Assembly: GCF_002092855.1 (NCBI RefSeq)
Contig: NZ_LVLC01000001.1
Coordinates: 186,001 to 250,000, forward strand
DNA length: 64,000 bases
Source of the DNA: Campylobacter concisus
GTDB lineage: Bacteria > Campylobacterota > Campylobacteria > Campylobacterales > Campylobacteraceae
Reading direction: 5' to 3'
Position 1 is the stretch's first letter; every line of letters starts with the position of its first letter. Shown in pieces: positions 47,128-57,103 of the stretch. The translations under genes and the position numbers were made by a program. Under the pieces are notes generated by a model. It saw only the letters and a list, made by a program, of their open reading frames with translations, was not told the origin of the DNA and did not search any database.

Positions 47128-48468
47128 TTAAAATTGTCCAAATAAGTCATTTAGTGCTTCACTGATGCTTGGATGAGTGAAAATTTGATTTTTAAAGAAA
47201 TTTGCATTTGCTTTTAAATTCATTGCAATTGCGACTTCATTTATCAGCTCATTTGCATAGATGCAGTGAAAGCTAGCACCTAAAATTTCGCCGCTTTGTG
47301 CATCAACGATAGCTTTTAGCATACCTACATCGTGATTTAGTACTTTTGCGCCTGGTACTGTTGCCATGCTAAGCTTTAGCTCTTTAAAATTTAACCCAAA
47401 TTTACTTGCTTCTTTGGCGCTCATTCCAACTCTTGCAAGTGGAGTGTCGGTAAATAGCACATTTGCGTGAATACTTCTATTTTTAGTATTTCTCTTTTTA
47501 TCACCAAAAATTTGTGAATAAACTATCCTAAAATCATCTAAGCTCGTATAAGTAAAAAGCTCTCCGCCGCGCACGTCGCCTACCGCATAGATGTTTGGCA
47601 TATTTGTTTGAAGATTTTCATTTGTCTTTATAAAGCCTTTTTCATTTAGCTCAACTCCAGCAGCTTTTAAATTTAAATCATCTACATTTGCTACTCTGCC
47701 AAGTGCGATCAAAAATGCATCAGCTCTAAGGCATCTTTGCTCACCATTTTGCTTGAAATTTAATACATTTTCTTTAATGCACCCTATCTCGCAACCCTCT
47801 AAAATTTCAACGCCTTGGACTCTAAGAGCTTCTTTTACGCTATTAGCTATATCATCATCTTCGTTTTTAAGTAGTTTTGAACGTCCTACGATAGTCACTT
47901 TTGAGCCAAAATTTGCAAACATCGATGCAAACTCTATACCGATAAAACCACTACCGATAATGACAAAATGCTTTGGTAAATTTTTTAGATCAAGCAAAGT
48001 TTGGCTTGAAAATACATTTGAGCTTACAACCTCAAAAGGAGCATCTGCCTCTTTTGAGCCGCTATTTATGATGATAAAGTCGCCCTCTATTATCTTTTTC
48101 TCACCACTTGGCGTTGTTACAAGTACGCTATTTTCACTAGCAAATGAGCCAACACCATCGATCACATCGATATTTTCTTTATCATTTAGCATCGCATAGT
48201 TTTTAGCATTCAAAGCTGAAATTAGCTTATTTTTATTTTCCACACTAAGCGTGTAATATTCGCTTTCAACGCTATTATTTACAAATTTTGCCTCTTTAGC
48301 GGCTGTTATTAGACGTTTGGTTGGTATGCAGCCAACATTTATGCAAGTGCCTCCATACATCTTTGGCGATCTCTCTACAAGAGCCACTTTTTTGCCAAGT
48401 GCGGCAGCTTTAACCGCTAGTGTTTTGCCAGCTTTTCCAAAACCAATAATTACAATATCATATTTCAT
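47128..48468 (-). CDS. rclA: RclA-like FAD-dependent disulfide oxidoreductase
   Basis: The 446-residue protein is close in layout to E. coli RclA, a flavin reductase linked to reactive chlorine and copper stress. It has GFGKAGKTLAVK, the redox pair GGTCINVGCIPT (C42, C47), DVIDG, VGRS with the NAD site GSGFIGIEFASMFANFGS, and IYAVGDVRGG. The C-terminus is FTHPSISEALNDLF, where lipoamide dehydrogenase has the HxHPT/E motif. It could instead act as a mercuric-reductase-like enzyme, but no N-terminal metal domain exists. A small gene precedes it with a 3-bp gap. Confidence 0.88.
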   Translation of the reverse strand: MKYDIVIIGFGKAGKTLAVKAAALGKKVALVERSPKMYGGTCINVGCIPTKRLITAAKEAKFVNNSVESEYYTLSVENKNKLISALNAKNYAMLNDKENIDVIDGVGSFASENSVLVTTPSGEKKIIEGDFIIINSGSKEADAPFEVVSSNVFSSQTLLDLKNLPKHFVIIGSGFIGIEFASMFANFGSKVTIVGRSKLLKNEDDDIANSVKEALRVQGVEILEGCEIGCIKENVLNFKQNGEQRCLRADAFLIALGRVANVDDLNLKAAGVELNEKGFIKTNENLQTNMPNIYAVGDVRGGELFTYTSLDDFRIVYSQIFGDKKRNTKNRSIHANVLFTDTPLARVGMSAKEASKFGLNFKELKLSMATVPGAKVLNHDVGMLKAIVDAQSGEILGASFHCIYANELINEVAIAMNLKANANFFKNQIFTHPSISEALNDLFGQF

Positions 48469-48471
48469 TTT

Positions 48472-48792
48472 TTAGCCCTTTATCTTTCCCATTAGATAGT
48501 AAGTTGTTTCATTTATCTTTTTTAGCTCCATTTTATATTTATTAGCCCAGTTCTTTATAATCTCATCAACTCGCTCTTTTATTTCATTAACGGTAGCTAC
48601 ATTTTTTATCTTTAGTCTATCTTCACTTCCACTCATCGCCACAAAACAAAGATGCGGCTTTAAATGATCGTTTAGTTCAATTATGCTCTTTGGCAAAAGA
48701 CCATCAGTATTGTTTAAAATTCTACACATTTGAGCAGTGGTCGTTTCATTGACGTTATAGCCAAGCTGGATTAAAAGTGCATTATGATCCAT
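48472..48792 (-). CDS. Hypothetical 106-residue protein upstream of the RclA-like gene
   Basis: I do not recognise this protein. It is mixed alpha/beta with no signal peptide or membrane helix and two cysteines (C23, C49). MSGSEDRLKIKNVATVNEIKERVDEII suggests a strand and helix. The stop is three bases from the RclA-like start, so the two genes are very likely co-transcribed and perhaps partners. The ATG at 48792 follows AAAAGGAACGAT. Confidence 0.7.
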   Translation of the reverse strand: MDHNALLIQLGYNVNETTTAQMCRILNNTDGLLPKSIIELNDHLKPHLCFVAMSGSEDRLKIKNVATVNEIKERVDEIIKNWANKYKMELKKINETTYYLMGKIKG

Positions 48793-48869
48793 ATCGTTCC
48801 TTTTGCTTAAAATTTGCAGGCATTATAAGATAAAATTGGATAAAATCGCCTAAATTTTCAAGGACAAAT

Positions 48870-49421
48870 ATGAAAAAATTTATCATTTTTGTGTTTAGTA
48901 TTTTGCTATTTTGGGGATGTTCGCTAGATCAAATTTCACAAAATTTTGGCCTTAGTGAGCCACCACTTGATCCAGAGGTCGAGCAAATAGCAGACGCCAT
49001 CTATCTATACAATGAAGGCAACTATCCAAAAGCTTGCAAGAGATTTTACGACTACGCAAAAGATGGAAATGTGCTTGCCATGCAACAAACTGGCGTTTGT
49101 TTTCGTGACGGCAAAGGCTTTAGCAAAGATATCTTAAGAGCACTTTTTTGGTTTGAAACAGCTGGCAGATATGGCAACATAGACGGACTAAGAAGCGCTG
49201 GATATATCTATGAGTACGGCCTTGGGGTCAATAAAAATTTAGAAAAAGCGATATATTTTTACGAAAAAGCCACAAGCCTTGGCTCAAGCGAGGCCAGCTA
49301 CGATCTTGGACTTATCTATCTAGGCAAAAATGACTATAAAAAAGCGAGAATTTATCTTGATGAGGCTTGCTTTAAAGGCAAAGAAGAAGCCTGCACAAAG
49401 CTAAAAGAGATGAAATTTTAA
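48870..49421 (+). CDS. Sel1-repeat lipoprotein
   Basis: A 183-residue lipoprotein with lipobox FWGC (Cys 17) and four Sel1-type repeats (AMQQTGVCFRDGKGF, YEYGLGVNKNLEKAIYFYEKATS, SYDLGLIYLGKNDY, ARIYLDEACFKGKEEAC). Only the last repeat keeps a Cx7C pair, so it is less Hcp-like than the two minus-strand genes. It is divergent from the RclA-like operon by 77 bp and convergent to prfB. Confidence 0.88.
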   Translation: MKKFIIFVFSILLFWGCSLDQISQNFGLSEPPLDPEVEQIADAIYLYNEGNYPKACKRFYDYAKDGNVLAMQQTGVCFRDGKGFSKDILRALFWFETAGRYGNIDGLRSAGYIYEYGLGVNKNLEKAIYFYEKATSLGSSEASYDLGLIYLGKNDYKKARIYLDEACFKGKEEACTKLKEMKF

Positions 49422-49435
49422 CTCTCATCTCTTTT
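49403..49435. terminator. Hairpin between the Sel1 gene and prfB
   Basis: An 11-bp stem AAAAGAGATGA (49403-49413) with TCATCTCTTTT (49425-49435), 11-base loop containing the Sel1 stop codon. The second arm ends in TTTT on the plus strand and the first in a poly-T on the minus strand, so it may stop both convergent transcripts. Confidence 0.55.
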
Positions 49436-49445
49436 CATAAATTTA

Positions 49446-50558
49446 TTACGCCTCAGCCTTTTGAGCGATCAAAACGCCTTCTATCATCTTTTTGATATCC
49501 CCATCAAGTATCGCATCAGTTTGTGAGTATGCCTCGCCACTGCGGTTGTCTTTTACTTGCTGATACGGGAAAAGTACGTACGATCTTATCTGATGACCCC
49601 AGCCGATCTCGCTTTTTTCGACGCTGTTGCTCGCTTCTTGTTGTTTCATCAGCTCAAGCTCGTAAAGGCGCGACTTTAGCATTTTCATCGCTGTGGCTCT
49701 ATTTTTGTGCTGACTGCGGTCGTTTTGGCACTGCACGACGATGCCAGTTGGTATGTGCGTGATGCGAATGGCAGATTCAGTTTTATTCACGTGCTGACCG
49801 CCTGCACCGCTTGCTCTATAAGTATCTATCTTTAGATCTTTTTCCTCGATCTCAATCTCTATGTCATCATCTATTTCAGGGCTTACCATAACACTTGAAA
49901 AGCTAGTGTGTCGACGCCCTGCACTATCAAATGGACTTGTGCGAACGAGCCTGTGGATGCCATTTTCTGCTTTAAAGTACCCATAAGCGTTTTCGCCTTT
50001 TACGATAAAGCTCACGTCCTTTAGCCCAGCCTCATCACCCTCTTGAAAGTCAAGAGTCTCGACCTTAAAGCCCTCACGCTCGCAAAATCTAAGATACATC
50101 CTATAAAGCATACTCGCCCAGTCGTTGCTCTCAGTGCCACCAGCTCCTGGATGGATCGATACGATCGCGTTTTTGCCGTCATCCTCGCCACTTAAAAGCA
50201 TAGAAATTTCTAAATTTACTATCTTTTCATCTAAATTTTTAGCGTCATCAAAAAGAGAATTTATAGTCTCTTCGTCATTTTCAGAATTTGCTAGCTCAAA
50301 AAGCTCCTTTGCGTCACTTACTGCCTGATTAGCGTCGTTAAATTTTGCAAGCATATTTGAAATTTTTGTCTTTTCTTTATTTAGCGCCCCTGCTTTAGCG
50401 ATATCTTGCCAAAAGCTAGGGTCTTGCTCTGTGGCCTCGATCTCTTTTAGTCTAGCCTTAATATCTTCAGGCTTTACGATAGAGCCTATGTTTTCAACTT
50501 TTGTTTGTAGCTTCTTTAAAAGCTCGTTGTATTCGTAACTATCCAAGTTTTTCTCCAA
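49446..50558 (-). CDS. prfB: Peptide chain release factor 2
   Basis: RF2 releases peptides at UGA and UAA. It has the RF2-type tripeptide SPF (208-210, TSPFDSAG), the catalytic GGQ in [16 protein letters not shown] (GGQ 253-255), and an N-terminal helical domain. The reading frame is continuous over 370 residues: the programmed +1 frameshift of E. coli prfB is absent. It is divergent from panC (108 bp away). Confidence 0.97.
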   Translation of the reverse strand: MEKNLDSYEYNELLKKLQTKVENIGSIVKPEDIKARLKEIEATEQDPSFWQDIAKAGALNKEKTKISNMLAKFNDANQAVSDAKELFELANSENDEETINSLFDDAKNLDEKIVNLEISMLLSGEDDGKNAIVSIHPGAGGTESNDWASMLYRMYLRFCEREGFKVETLDFQEGDEAGLKDVSFIVKGENAYGYFKAENGIHRLVRTSPFDSAGRRHTSFSSVMVSPEIDDDIEIEIEEKDLKIDTYRASGAGGQHVNKTESAIRITHIPTGIVVQCQNDRSQHKNRATAMKMLKSRLYELELMKQQEASNSVEKSEIGWGHQIRSYVLFPYQQVKDNRSGEAYSQTDAILDGDIKKMIEGVLIAQKAEA

Positions 50559-50624
50559 AAATTTTTGCCGATTTTAGCCAAAAGTTGCTTACATTTTTAA
50601 ATTTACGCCCTTTTAATCCTTTTT

Positions 50625-50633
50625 TGTTACAAT
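50625..50633 (+). promoter_or_regulatory. Candidate extended -10 promoter of panC
   Basis: TGTTACAAT, an extended TGn element with TACAAT, 34 bases before the panC ATG in the region shared with prfB. No -35 is needed for this type, and none is seen at normal spacing. Confidence 0.35.
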
Positions 50634-50666
50634 GCCAAGTTAAAATTTCAAACAAAAAGAGTCAAA

Positions 50667-51488
50667 ATGCAAATCATAAGAACCATAAAAGAACTTGAAA
50701 ATTTCGTCTCAAACGCAAGCGCAAAGATCGGTTTTGTGCCAACCATGGGCGCACTTCATGACGGACACGTTAGCCTTATCAAAAAATGTGTGAGCGAAAA
50801 TGAGATAAGTATCGTCTCAACATTCGTTAATCCAACTCAATTTTTACCAGGCGAAGATCTAGACAAATATCCAAGAAACGAGCAAAATGACATTAAAATT
50901 TGTGAGCAAAATGGCGTTAGTGCTATTTTTATCCCAGATGCTAATGAACTTTACTTTGAAGATGAGCCGCTCATAGTCGCTCCAAAGAAGCTTTCAACCA
51001 TTTTAGAGGGCAAAACTAGGCCAGGACACTTTGATGGCGTGCTAAGAGTTTTAAATAAGCTGTTTCGCCTAACTCATGCAAATAGCGTCTATATGGGCAA
51101 AAAAGATACGCAACAACTAATCATCGTGCAAAATATGATAAAGACATTTTTCTTAAACATCGAGCTAGTTGCCTGCGATATCGTTAGAGAGCTAGACGGT
51201 TTAGCGCTTTCAAGCAGAAACATCTATATCTGCGACGAAGATAAATGTAATGCTCTAAGGCTTTCAAGATCGCTAAATAAAGCACAAAATTTGATCCAAA
51301 ACGGCGAGGAAGACGCAAGTGAGATCAAAACAAAAATGCTTGAAGTGCTAGAGCCGTTAAAGGTTGATTATGTCGCTATTACGGATAGAAATTTAAATGA
51401 AATTTCCAAAATAGAAAAAAATAACACCATCATTTTAGTAGCAGCTTATGTTGGCAAAACTAGGCTAATAGATAATATCTGGATATAA
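50667..51488 (+). CDS. panC: Pantothenate synthetase PanC
   Basis: PanC joins pantoate and beta-alanine with ATP. The 273-residue protein has the nucleotide-binding [13 protein letters not shown] (about 25-37) and [37 protein letters not shown]-type (YMGKKDTQQ) and LALSSRN follow. An AAAAAGAG site precedes the start. rimO starts three bases after the stop. Confidence 0.97.
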   Translation: MQIIRTIKELENFVSNASAKIGFVPTMGALHDGHVSLIKKCVSENEISIVSTFVNPTQFLPGEDLDKYPRNEQNDIKICEQNGVSAIFIPDANELYFEDEPLIVAPKKLSTILEGKTRPGHFDGVLRVLNKLFRLTHANSVYMGKKDTQQLIIVQNMIKTFFLNIELVACDIVRELDGLALSSRNIYICDEDKCNALRLSRSLNKAQNLIQNGEEDASEIKTKMLEVLEPLKVDYVAITDRNLNEISKIEKNNTIILVAAYVGKTRLIDNIWI

Positions 51489-51490
51489 AA

Positions 51491-52801
51491 ATGCCAAAAC
51501 TTCACTTAATTTCACTTGGCTGTAATAAAAATTTAGTTGATTCAGAAATAATGCTTGGTAGATTGCAAAACTACGATATCACGGATGATATCAGCGACGC
51601 TGACGTTATCATCGTAAATACTTGCGGCTTTATCAAATCCGCCAAAGAAGAGAGCATACAAACCATACTTGAGATGCATGAAGCTCGTAAAAATGGCTCT
51701 TTGCTAGTAGTAACTGGCTGTCTTATGCAGCGTTACAAAGACGAACTCATGAAAGAGTTGCCAGAGGTCGATCTCTTTACCGGCGTGGCTGACTATGACA
51801 AGATCGATGAGATCATCTTAAAAAAGCAAAATTTATTTAGCCCGCAAACTTATCTGCAAGCAAATGAAGAGCGTGTGATAACTGGCTCAAACTACCATGC
51901 CTACATCAAAATTTCAGAAGGCTGTAACCAAAAATGTAGTTTTTGTGCCATTCCAACTTTTAAAGGCAAGCTAAAATCACGCTCGCTTGAAAACATCGTA
52001 AACGAGGTCAGAAATTTAGTCAAAAAAGGCTACTACGACTTTAGCTTTTTATCTCAGGACTCAAGCTCATATATGCGCGATCAAGGCGTTAGCGACGGGC
52101 TAATAAATTTGATAGATGAGATAGAAAAGATAAAAGGCGTAAGGAGTGCTAGGATACTTTATCTCTATCCAAGTACGACCGGCAAGGAGCTAATTGAACG
52201 CATCATCGCCTCGCCTATCTTTCACAACTACTTTGACATGCCGATCCAACACATCAGCGAAGACATGCTAAAGATAATGAAGCGTGGAAGTGGCGCTAAA
52301 AAGATAAAAGAGCTTTTAAATTTAATGAGAAATGCCGAGAATTCATTCTTACGAACCGGTGTCATCGTGGGTCATCCAGGAGAGAGCGAGGAGGATTTTG
52401 AGGAGCTTTGCGAATTTTTAGAAGAGTTTAAATTTGATAGAATTTCAGCCTTTGCCTACTCGAAAGAAGAAGATACGGCATCTTTTGAAATGGAGCAAAT
52501 CCCAGCTAAAATCATCTCAAAAAGACTAAACAAGATAGAAAAGATCACTAAAAAATCGATAAATGAGAGCTTGCAAAAAGAGATTGGCAAGCAAATTTAT
52601 GCTTCTCTTGAGGGCGAAAGTAGCGAGGGCGAGATGTTTTACGCAGCCAAAAAAGACATCTGGGATAAAGATATAGACGGCGAAATTTTAATAAACGAGA
52701 GCGATGTAAAAGAGCTTGAGATAGGCTCGCTCTATCTTTGTGAAGTAAGCGATGTGGTCGATCAAAAACTGATCGCTAAAATCATCAAAAAAGCAAAATG
52801 A
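51491..52801 (+). CDS. rimO: Ribosomal protein S12 methylthiotransferase RimO
   Basis: RimO methylthiolates an aspartate of S12. It has the UPF0004 domain (C11, C45, C77; [13 protein letters not shown]), radical [11 protein letters not shown] (C145, C149, C152) with [26 protein letters not shown] and a C-terminal TRAM domain. The '[11 protein letters not shown]' and 'SQDS' motifs are specific to RimO. 436 residues. It overlaps tilS by four bases. Confidence 0.96.
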   Translation: MPKLHLISLGCNKNLVDSEIMLGRLQNYDITDDISDADVIIVNTCGFIKSAKEESIQTILEMHEARKNGSLLVVTGCLMQRYKDELMKELPEVDLFTGVADYDKIDEIILKKQNLFSPQTYLQANEERVITGSNYHAYIKISEGCNQKCSFCAIPTFKGKLKSRSLENIVNEVRNLVKKGYYDFSFLSQDSSSYMRDQGVSDGLINLIDEIEKIKGVRSARILYLYPSTTGKELIERIIASPIFHNYFDMPIQHISEDMLKIMKRGSGAKKIKELLNLMRNAENSFLRTGVIVGHPGESEEDFEELCEFLEEFKFDRISAFAYSKEEDTASFEMEQIPAKIISKRLNKIEKITKKSINESLQKEIGKQIYASLEGESSEGEMFYAAKKDIWDKDIDGEILINESDVKELEIGSLYLCEVSDVVDQKLIAKIIKKAK

Positions 52802-53778
52802 TAAGCCAAAATGTGCGAGAAAAGCTAAGCTCAGGTGCAAATCTACTAGCCTTCTCGCACGGTATAGACAGTACTGCACTTTTTTACATTTTAGAAGAGG
52901 TTGGGATCAAATTTGATCTAGCGATGGTTGATTACAATGTTCGAGAGCAAAGTAAAAGCGAGATAAAAAGCGCAAAAGAGCTCGCAGATAAATTTGGTAA
53001 AAAAATTTATACTAAAAGCGTTTTTTTAGATAAGTCAAATTTTGAAAAAAACGCGCGCGAGGTAAGATATGAGTTTTTTGGAGAAATTTGCCAAAAATTT
53101 GGCTACGAAAATTTAATCCTAGCGCATCAGTTTGATGATAAATTTGAGTGGTTTTTGATGCAGCTTAGCAAGGGTGCTGGACTAAAAGAGCTCTTTGGTA
53201 TGAGCGAGCTTGAAAAGAGAAAGCACTTCTGGCTAGCTAGGCCGCTTTTAAATTTACGCAAAAAAGAGCTTCAAAGCTATCTTGACGAGAGAAATTTACA
53301 CTATTTTATCGATGAGACAAATTTAAAAGGTGAGTTTAAAAGAAGCTTCATGAGGCTAAATTTTAGTGAGCCATTTTTAGATAATTATTTTAATGGCGTA
53401 AAAAAAAGCTTTGAGTTTTTAGAAGCCGATAGACAAATTTTAATGCCAAATATCACAAAAATAAGTAATGAAATTTTTATCATAAAAAATGATAGTAATG
53501 CGATACGGGGCGTTGATATGGCGGCAAAAGAGCTAAACGTGCTTCTAAGCAAAGCTCAAAAAGATGAGCTAAGCACAAATTTAGCAAAACAAACAAGCGT
53601 GGTGCTAAGTGGTAAGATCGCTGTCGGATACGCAGATGTTTACCTTCTAATAACTCCATTTTGTAAAACCATAATGCCAAAAATTTTTAAAGAGAAGGCT
53701 AGAATTTTAAAAATTCCAGCTATAAATAGAGGCTATCTTTTTGCTATAAATTTTGATTTATCAAAAATTAAATTCTAA
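52798..53778 (+). CDS. tilS: tRNA(Ile)-lysidine synthetase TilS
   Basis: TilS modifies C34 of tRNA-Ile(CAU) to lysidine so it reads AUA. The PP-loop reads SHGIDS (residues 20-25), where most members have SGGxDS, so one glycine is replaced by histidine. The DYNVREQS and [18 protein letters not shown] signatures follow. 326 residues against 432 in E. coli, closer to short TilS without the last domain. The position after rimO, overlapping by four bases, agrees with C. jejuni as I recall. Confidence 0.9.
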   Translation: MISQNVREKLSSGANLLAFSHGIDSTALFYILEEVGIKFDLAMVDYNVREQSKSEIKSAKELADKFGKKIYTKSVFLDKSNFEKNAREVRYEFFGEICQKFGYENLILAHQFDDKFEWFLMQLSKGAGLKELFGMSELEKRKHFWLARPLLNLRKKELQSYLDERNLHYFIDETNLKGEFKRSFMRLNFSEPFLDNYFNGVKKSFEFLEADRQILMPNITKISNEIFIIKNDSNAIRGVDMAAKELNVLLSKAQKDELSTNLAKQTSVVLSGKIAVGYADVYLLITPFCKTIMPKIFKEKARILKIPAINRGYLFAINFDLSKIKF

Positions 53779-53793
53779 TAAATATTGAAAGAT

Positions 53794-53829
53794 TTGGCTT
53801 TTGCCTGAAACACTCAAAACAAAAGCCAA
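53794..53829. terminator. Inverted repeat between tilS and prs, possible bidirectional terminator
   Basis: TTGGCTTTTG (53794-53803) pairs with CAAAAGCCAA (53820-53829) around a 16-base loop, placed between convergent genes. T tracts after it are weak in either direction. Confidence 0.4.
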
Positions 53830-53835
53830 GATTAA

Positions 53836-54762
53836 TTAAAATAAGCTATTTACGCTTTCATTGTGATATACACGGCGTATCACTTCGCCAAATAAAGAAG
53901 CTGCACTTAGCACTTTTATACAAGGAAGCTCCTCAGCTAGAGGGATCGTATCTGTTACCACTAGCTCATCTAAAAAGCCTAGTCTTAGCCTATCGTAAGC
54001 TGGTCCACTAAGGACTGGATGCGTACAAAATGCCATAACGCTAGTTGCACCACGCTCTTTAAAAATTTCAGCTGCCTTTACGATCGTACCAGCTGTATCG
54101 ATCATATCATCGACTAAAATCACATCTTTACCATTTACGTCACCGATTATATTCATCACTTCGCTTTCATTTGCTTTTTCGCGGCGTTTATCTACGATAA
54201 CCATGTCAAGATTTAGATTTTTAGCCAAGGCTCTAGCACGAGCCACGCCGCCTACATCAGGGCTTGCAACGATTGGATTTGGTAAATTTTTAGCTCTTAC
54301 ATAGTCATTAAAAATGATGCTTCCATAAAGGTTATCAACCGGAATATCAAAAAATCCTTGAATTTGTCCTGCGTGAAGATCCATGGTGACGACTCTATCG
54401 ATACCTGCTGTTTGCATCATGTTTGCCACTAGTTTTGCAGTGATCGGCACTCTAGGAGCTGCTTTTCTATCTTGTCTGGCGTAGCCAAAATACGGCACGA
54501 TCGCTGTTATCGAGCTTGCACTACTGCGTCTTAAAGCGTCAGTTAAGATAAGTAGCTCCATTAAATTTGTATTTGTCGGTGCACATGTTGGCTGAATGAC
54601 AAAAACATCTTTTCCACGCACGCTCTCGCCGATTTGCACGCTGATCTCTCCATCGCTAAATCTTTTTATACTTGCCTCGCTAAGAGGAAGTGAAAGATAT
54701 TGCGAAATTTTCTTTGAAAGCTCAATATTAGCCGTTCCTGAGAAAATTTTATAGCCTCTCAT
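53836..54762 (-). CDS. prs: Ribose-phosphate pyrophosphokinase Prs
   Basis: Prs makes PRPP, the ribose donor for nucleotides, histidine, tryptophan and NAD. Motifs are [46 protein letters not shown] (ATP loop), [12 protein letters not shown] and the PRPP loop [11 protein letters not shown]. 308 residues is standard. It stands alone between convergent tilS and a divergent DUF488 gene. Confidence 0.98.
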   Translation of the reverse strand: MRGYKIFSGTANIELSKKISQYLSLPLSEASIKRFSDGEISVQIGESVRGKDVFVIQPTCAPTNTNLMELLILTDALRRSSASSITAIVPYFGYARQDRKAAPRVPITAKLVANMMQTAGIDRVVTMDLHAGQIQGFFDIPVDNLYGSIIFNDYVRAKNLPNPIVASPDVGGVARARALAKNLNLDMVIVDKRREKANESEVMNIIGDVNGKDVILVDDMIDTAGTIVKAAEIFKERGATSVMAFCTHPVLSGPAYDRLRLGFLDELVVTDTIPLAEELPCIKVLSAASLFGEVIRRVYHNESVNSLF

Positions 54763-54985
54763 AATGATAACCTTTTTAGTGATTTTTATGTTGGGATTTT
54801 ATCAAAACGAGCTTTAATTTAAATTTATTTTTAGGACCATTTCTAGCCCTAGTTTAATTCTTATCGCCACAATCAAAAATTTGAACTTTAATTTTACAAA
54901 CCTTAAAATTTAAACAAGTATAAAAAATATAAGATAACTAAGAATATTTTTTTATTTATAAACATTATAGGACTACAATCACAAC

Positions 54986-55345
54986 ATGTTTAAAGCTTAT
55001 AGAATTTATGATTTTATCAAAGATGATAGTTTGGATATGAAGGCGGCTTTTGTTGATAGACTCTATCCAAGAGGTATAAAAAAAGAGATATTTTCAAATT
55101 TCCTTTGGTTAAAAGATATTACACCAAGCACTACTTTAAGAGAGTGGTTTCATGAAGATAGAGAAGCTAGATTTGATGAGTTTTGTGAGAAATTTGAGCT
55201 CGAGCTTGATAATGAAAAAGCGCAATCTTGCTTTAAAATGCTAAAAAAACTAGAAAAAGAGCATGGCGATATAGCACTTCTAACAGCTAGCAAAGATATA
55301 AATCTTTGCCATATCGTTGTGTTATTAAAAATTTTAAATAAGTAG
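54986..55345 (+). CDS. DUF488 family protein (YeaO-like)
   Basis: The 119-residue protein shows the DUF488 traits: an early RIYDFIKDD, FVDRLYPRGIKKE, LWLKDITPSTTLREWFHED, and a C-terminal IALLTASKDINLCHIVVLL. Its function is not established. It may be a small cytoplasmic enzyme or scaffold. It is preceded by a 223-bp AT-rich gap after prs and converges with the pyridoxamine kinase gene 10 bp away. Confidence 0.85.
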   Translation: MFKAYRIYDFIKDDSLDMKAAFVDRLYPRGIKKEIFSNFLWLKDITPSTTLREWFHEDREARFDEFCEKFELELDNEKAQSCFKMLKKLEKEHGDIALLTASKDINLCHIVVLLKILNK

Positions 55346-55354
55346 TTTGCCAGC

Positions 55355-56179
55355 CTATTTTGCAAGAGTGCCAAGTATCTTTTCAAACTGCACACCATAC
55401 CATGTGCGGCTCTTATCTTTTAGCGTGATTTTAATGCTGCTAAGCACAAAGTTTGCTGCCTTTTTGATGGCATTTTGCATGCTTTCGCCATTTACTAGCG
55501 AGCCAAAAAGCACAGAAGCAAATATATCTCCGGTTCCACTCGTGTGAAATGGCAAAAATTCGTGAAAATACTCTACTTTCTCTTTTGTCTTTGCGTCGTA
55601 AGCTATGATGCCACATTCATTTTGCTTGTATCTAATGCCCTTTAGCACAATCTTTCTAACTCCAAAGCTAGCTAAGCCTTCAAGCAACTCTAAAATATAA
55701 TCTTGCGTATAGTCACTGCCAAAAAACGGCATCCCGCACATAAAGCTTGCTTCTGTTATGTTTGGTGTGATGACGTGAGCCTTTGTGCAAAGCTCACGCA
55801 TTTTCATAACAAATTTTTCATCAAATCCGTGATAGAGCTTGCCATTGTCGCCCATGCAAGGATCTACAAGTATTAGTGGAGCAGAGTCATTAAACTCATT
55901 AAAAATTTTCTCTATCAGCTCAAGCTGGCTAAAGCTGCCTAAAAATCCAGTATAAATTCCATCAAATGCGATATTTTCCTTGTGCCATACTTGTGTTATC
56001 TCGTCAAATTCATCAGTCAGATCACGAAATGTGAAATTTTTAAAGCCAGTATGAGTTGAGAGCAGTGCCGTTGGTAAGATACACGCCTCGATGCCTTGAG
56101 CGCTGATTATGGGAAGTGCGACAGTAAGGGAACATTTGCCAACGCACGAGATGTCTTGTATTGTAAGGATTCTTTTCAT
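55355..56179 (-). CDS. pdxY: Pyridoxamine/pyridoxal kinase PdxY
   Basis: PdxY-type kinases phosphorylate pyridoxal or pyridoxamine in vitamin B6 salvage. The 274-residue protein has the ribokinase-like features QDISCVGKCSLTVALPIIS at the N-terminus, GIYTGFLGSF, DPCMGDNGKLY, TPNITEASFM and the anion hole with catalytic Asp HTSGTGDIFASVLFG. A relative in thiamine synthesis, ThiD, has a different N-terminus. It adjoins the radical SAM gene (stop one base from its start). Confidence 0.9.
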   Translation of the reverse strand: MKRILTIQDISCVGKCSLTVALPIISAQGIEACILPTALLSTHTGFKNFTFRDLTDEFDEITQVWHKENIAFDGIYTGFLGSFSQLELIEKIFNEFNDSAPLILVDPCMGDNGKLYHGFDEKFVMKMRELCTKAHVITPNITEASFMCGMPFFGSDYTQDYILELLEGLASFGVRKIVLKGIRYKQNECGIIAYDAKTKEKVEYFHEFLPFHTSGTGDIFASVLFGSLVNGESMQNAIKKAANFVLSSIKITLKDKSRTWYGVQFEKILGTLAK

Positions 56180-57103
56180 TTATGCTCTTAATTTATAAAA
56201 TTTTACTCCAGCAACATCGGCTAGATAAACCATATCTTGTTGCAAGAGCTTGTTTAGAATTTGCCTTGAGTGCTCTGAGAAATTTTCTTCGACATTTGCG
56301 ATAGTTTGCGGACGACGTCTTAGCATTTCTAAAATTTCATCCTCACTAAAGTTATACTTTTGTTCTATTTTGTGAGCTTTAGCTATATTAACCGGTACGC
56401 CACTTATCTGCTTGGCTAGTTCCTCTAGTTTTTTAGCGTCTACACCCTTTACATTATAGGCTGGCGGACGATCTATCGTGCCAATATCCACTCGGTGCGG
56501 AGCTATCTCATTTATCGCTGCATTGAGTGCTATAAATTCCTCTTCTTTGTCGTTAAATCCAGCCACAACCAAAATTTCAAGCACAAGCTCGCCAGTAAAT
56601 TCCTTGCGAAATTTAGCCATTGCTTTTATAAGCTCATTTACTTCTATGCCACTTTTGTTGCGGTCTATCTTTTTAAATGTGCTTTGCACCGCGCTATCAA
56701 GGCTAAATTTCACTATATCAAGCCCTTGCAAGGCTTCACAAATTTTTGGATCACACACACCTGAGCCATTACTCAAAATAAGTGTTTTTGCGCTACCTTT
56801 TAGCTCATTTACTTTTGCTATCAGCTCTTTTAGGTGTGGGTAAAGAGTTGGTTCGCCATTTGCTGTAAGCGTGATGACATCGATGTTTTGATAAGTTTTT
56901 AAAGCTTCTTTTAAATCGCTTATAATCTCGTCAACACTTGGCGGATTTTCTATTGTTTCAACAGTCTTTGCGCCACCTAACTCACAATAAACACAGTCAA
57001 AATTACATGATTTTTGTTTAGAGCTTAGATCTATGCCAAGGCTCATGCCAAAACGGCGAGAATTTATCGGTCCAAAGACGATGCAAGGCTCGTTACCTTG
57101 CAC
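56180..57103 (-). CDS. Radical SAM protein of the COG0731 type
   Basis: The 307-residue protein has an N-terminal [14 protein letters not shown], radical [15 protein letters not shown] (about 33-44), [21 protein letters not shown] and [13 protein letters not shown]-terminal part of about 70 residues is winged-helix like ([15 protein letters not shown]). COG0731 is related to the wybutosine enzyme TYW1, but the bacterial members are uncharacterised to my knowledge. It overlaps hemE by 11 bases, a pairing I recall from C. jejuni (Cj1243-Cj1244). Confidence 0.85.
   Translation of the reverse strand: MQGNEPCIVFGPINSRRFGMSLGIDLSSKQKSCNFDCVYCELGGAKTVETIENPPSVDEIISDLKEALKTYQNIDVITLTANGEPTLYPHLKELIAKVNELKGSAKTLILSNGSGVCDPKICEALQGLDIVKFSLDSAVQSTFKKIDRNKSGIEVNELIKAMAKFRKEFTGELVLEILVVAGFNDKEEEFIALNAAINEIAPHRVDIGTIDRPPAYNVKGVDAKKLEELAKQISGVPVNIAKAHKIEQKYNFSEDEILEMLRRRPQTIANVEENFSEHSRQILNKLLQQDMVYLADVAGVKFYKLRA

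Noticed and set aside
47753-48199. 148-codon plus-strand open frame across the RclA-like gene
   Set aside because: It lies opposite conserved FAD/NAD motifs and reads as low-complexity Ser/Phe/Thr, typical of a shadow.
49446-50558. Programmed frameshift in prfB
   Set aside because: The reading frame is continuous from start to stop, so no +1 shift is required.
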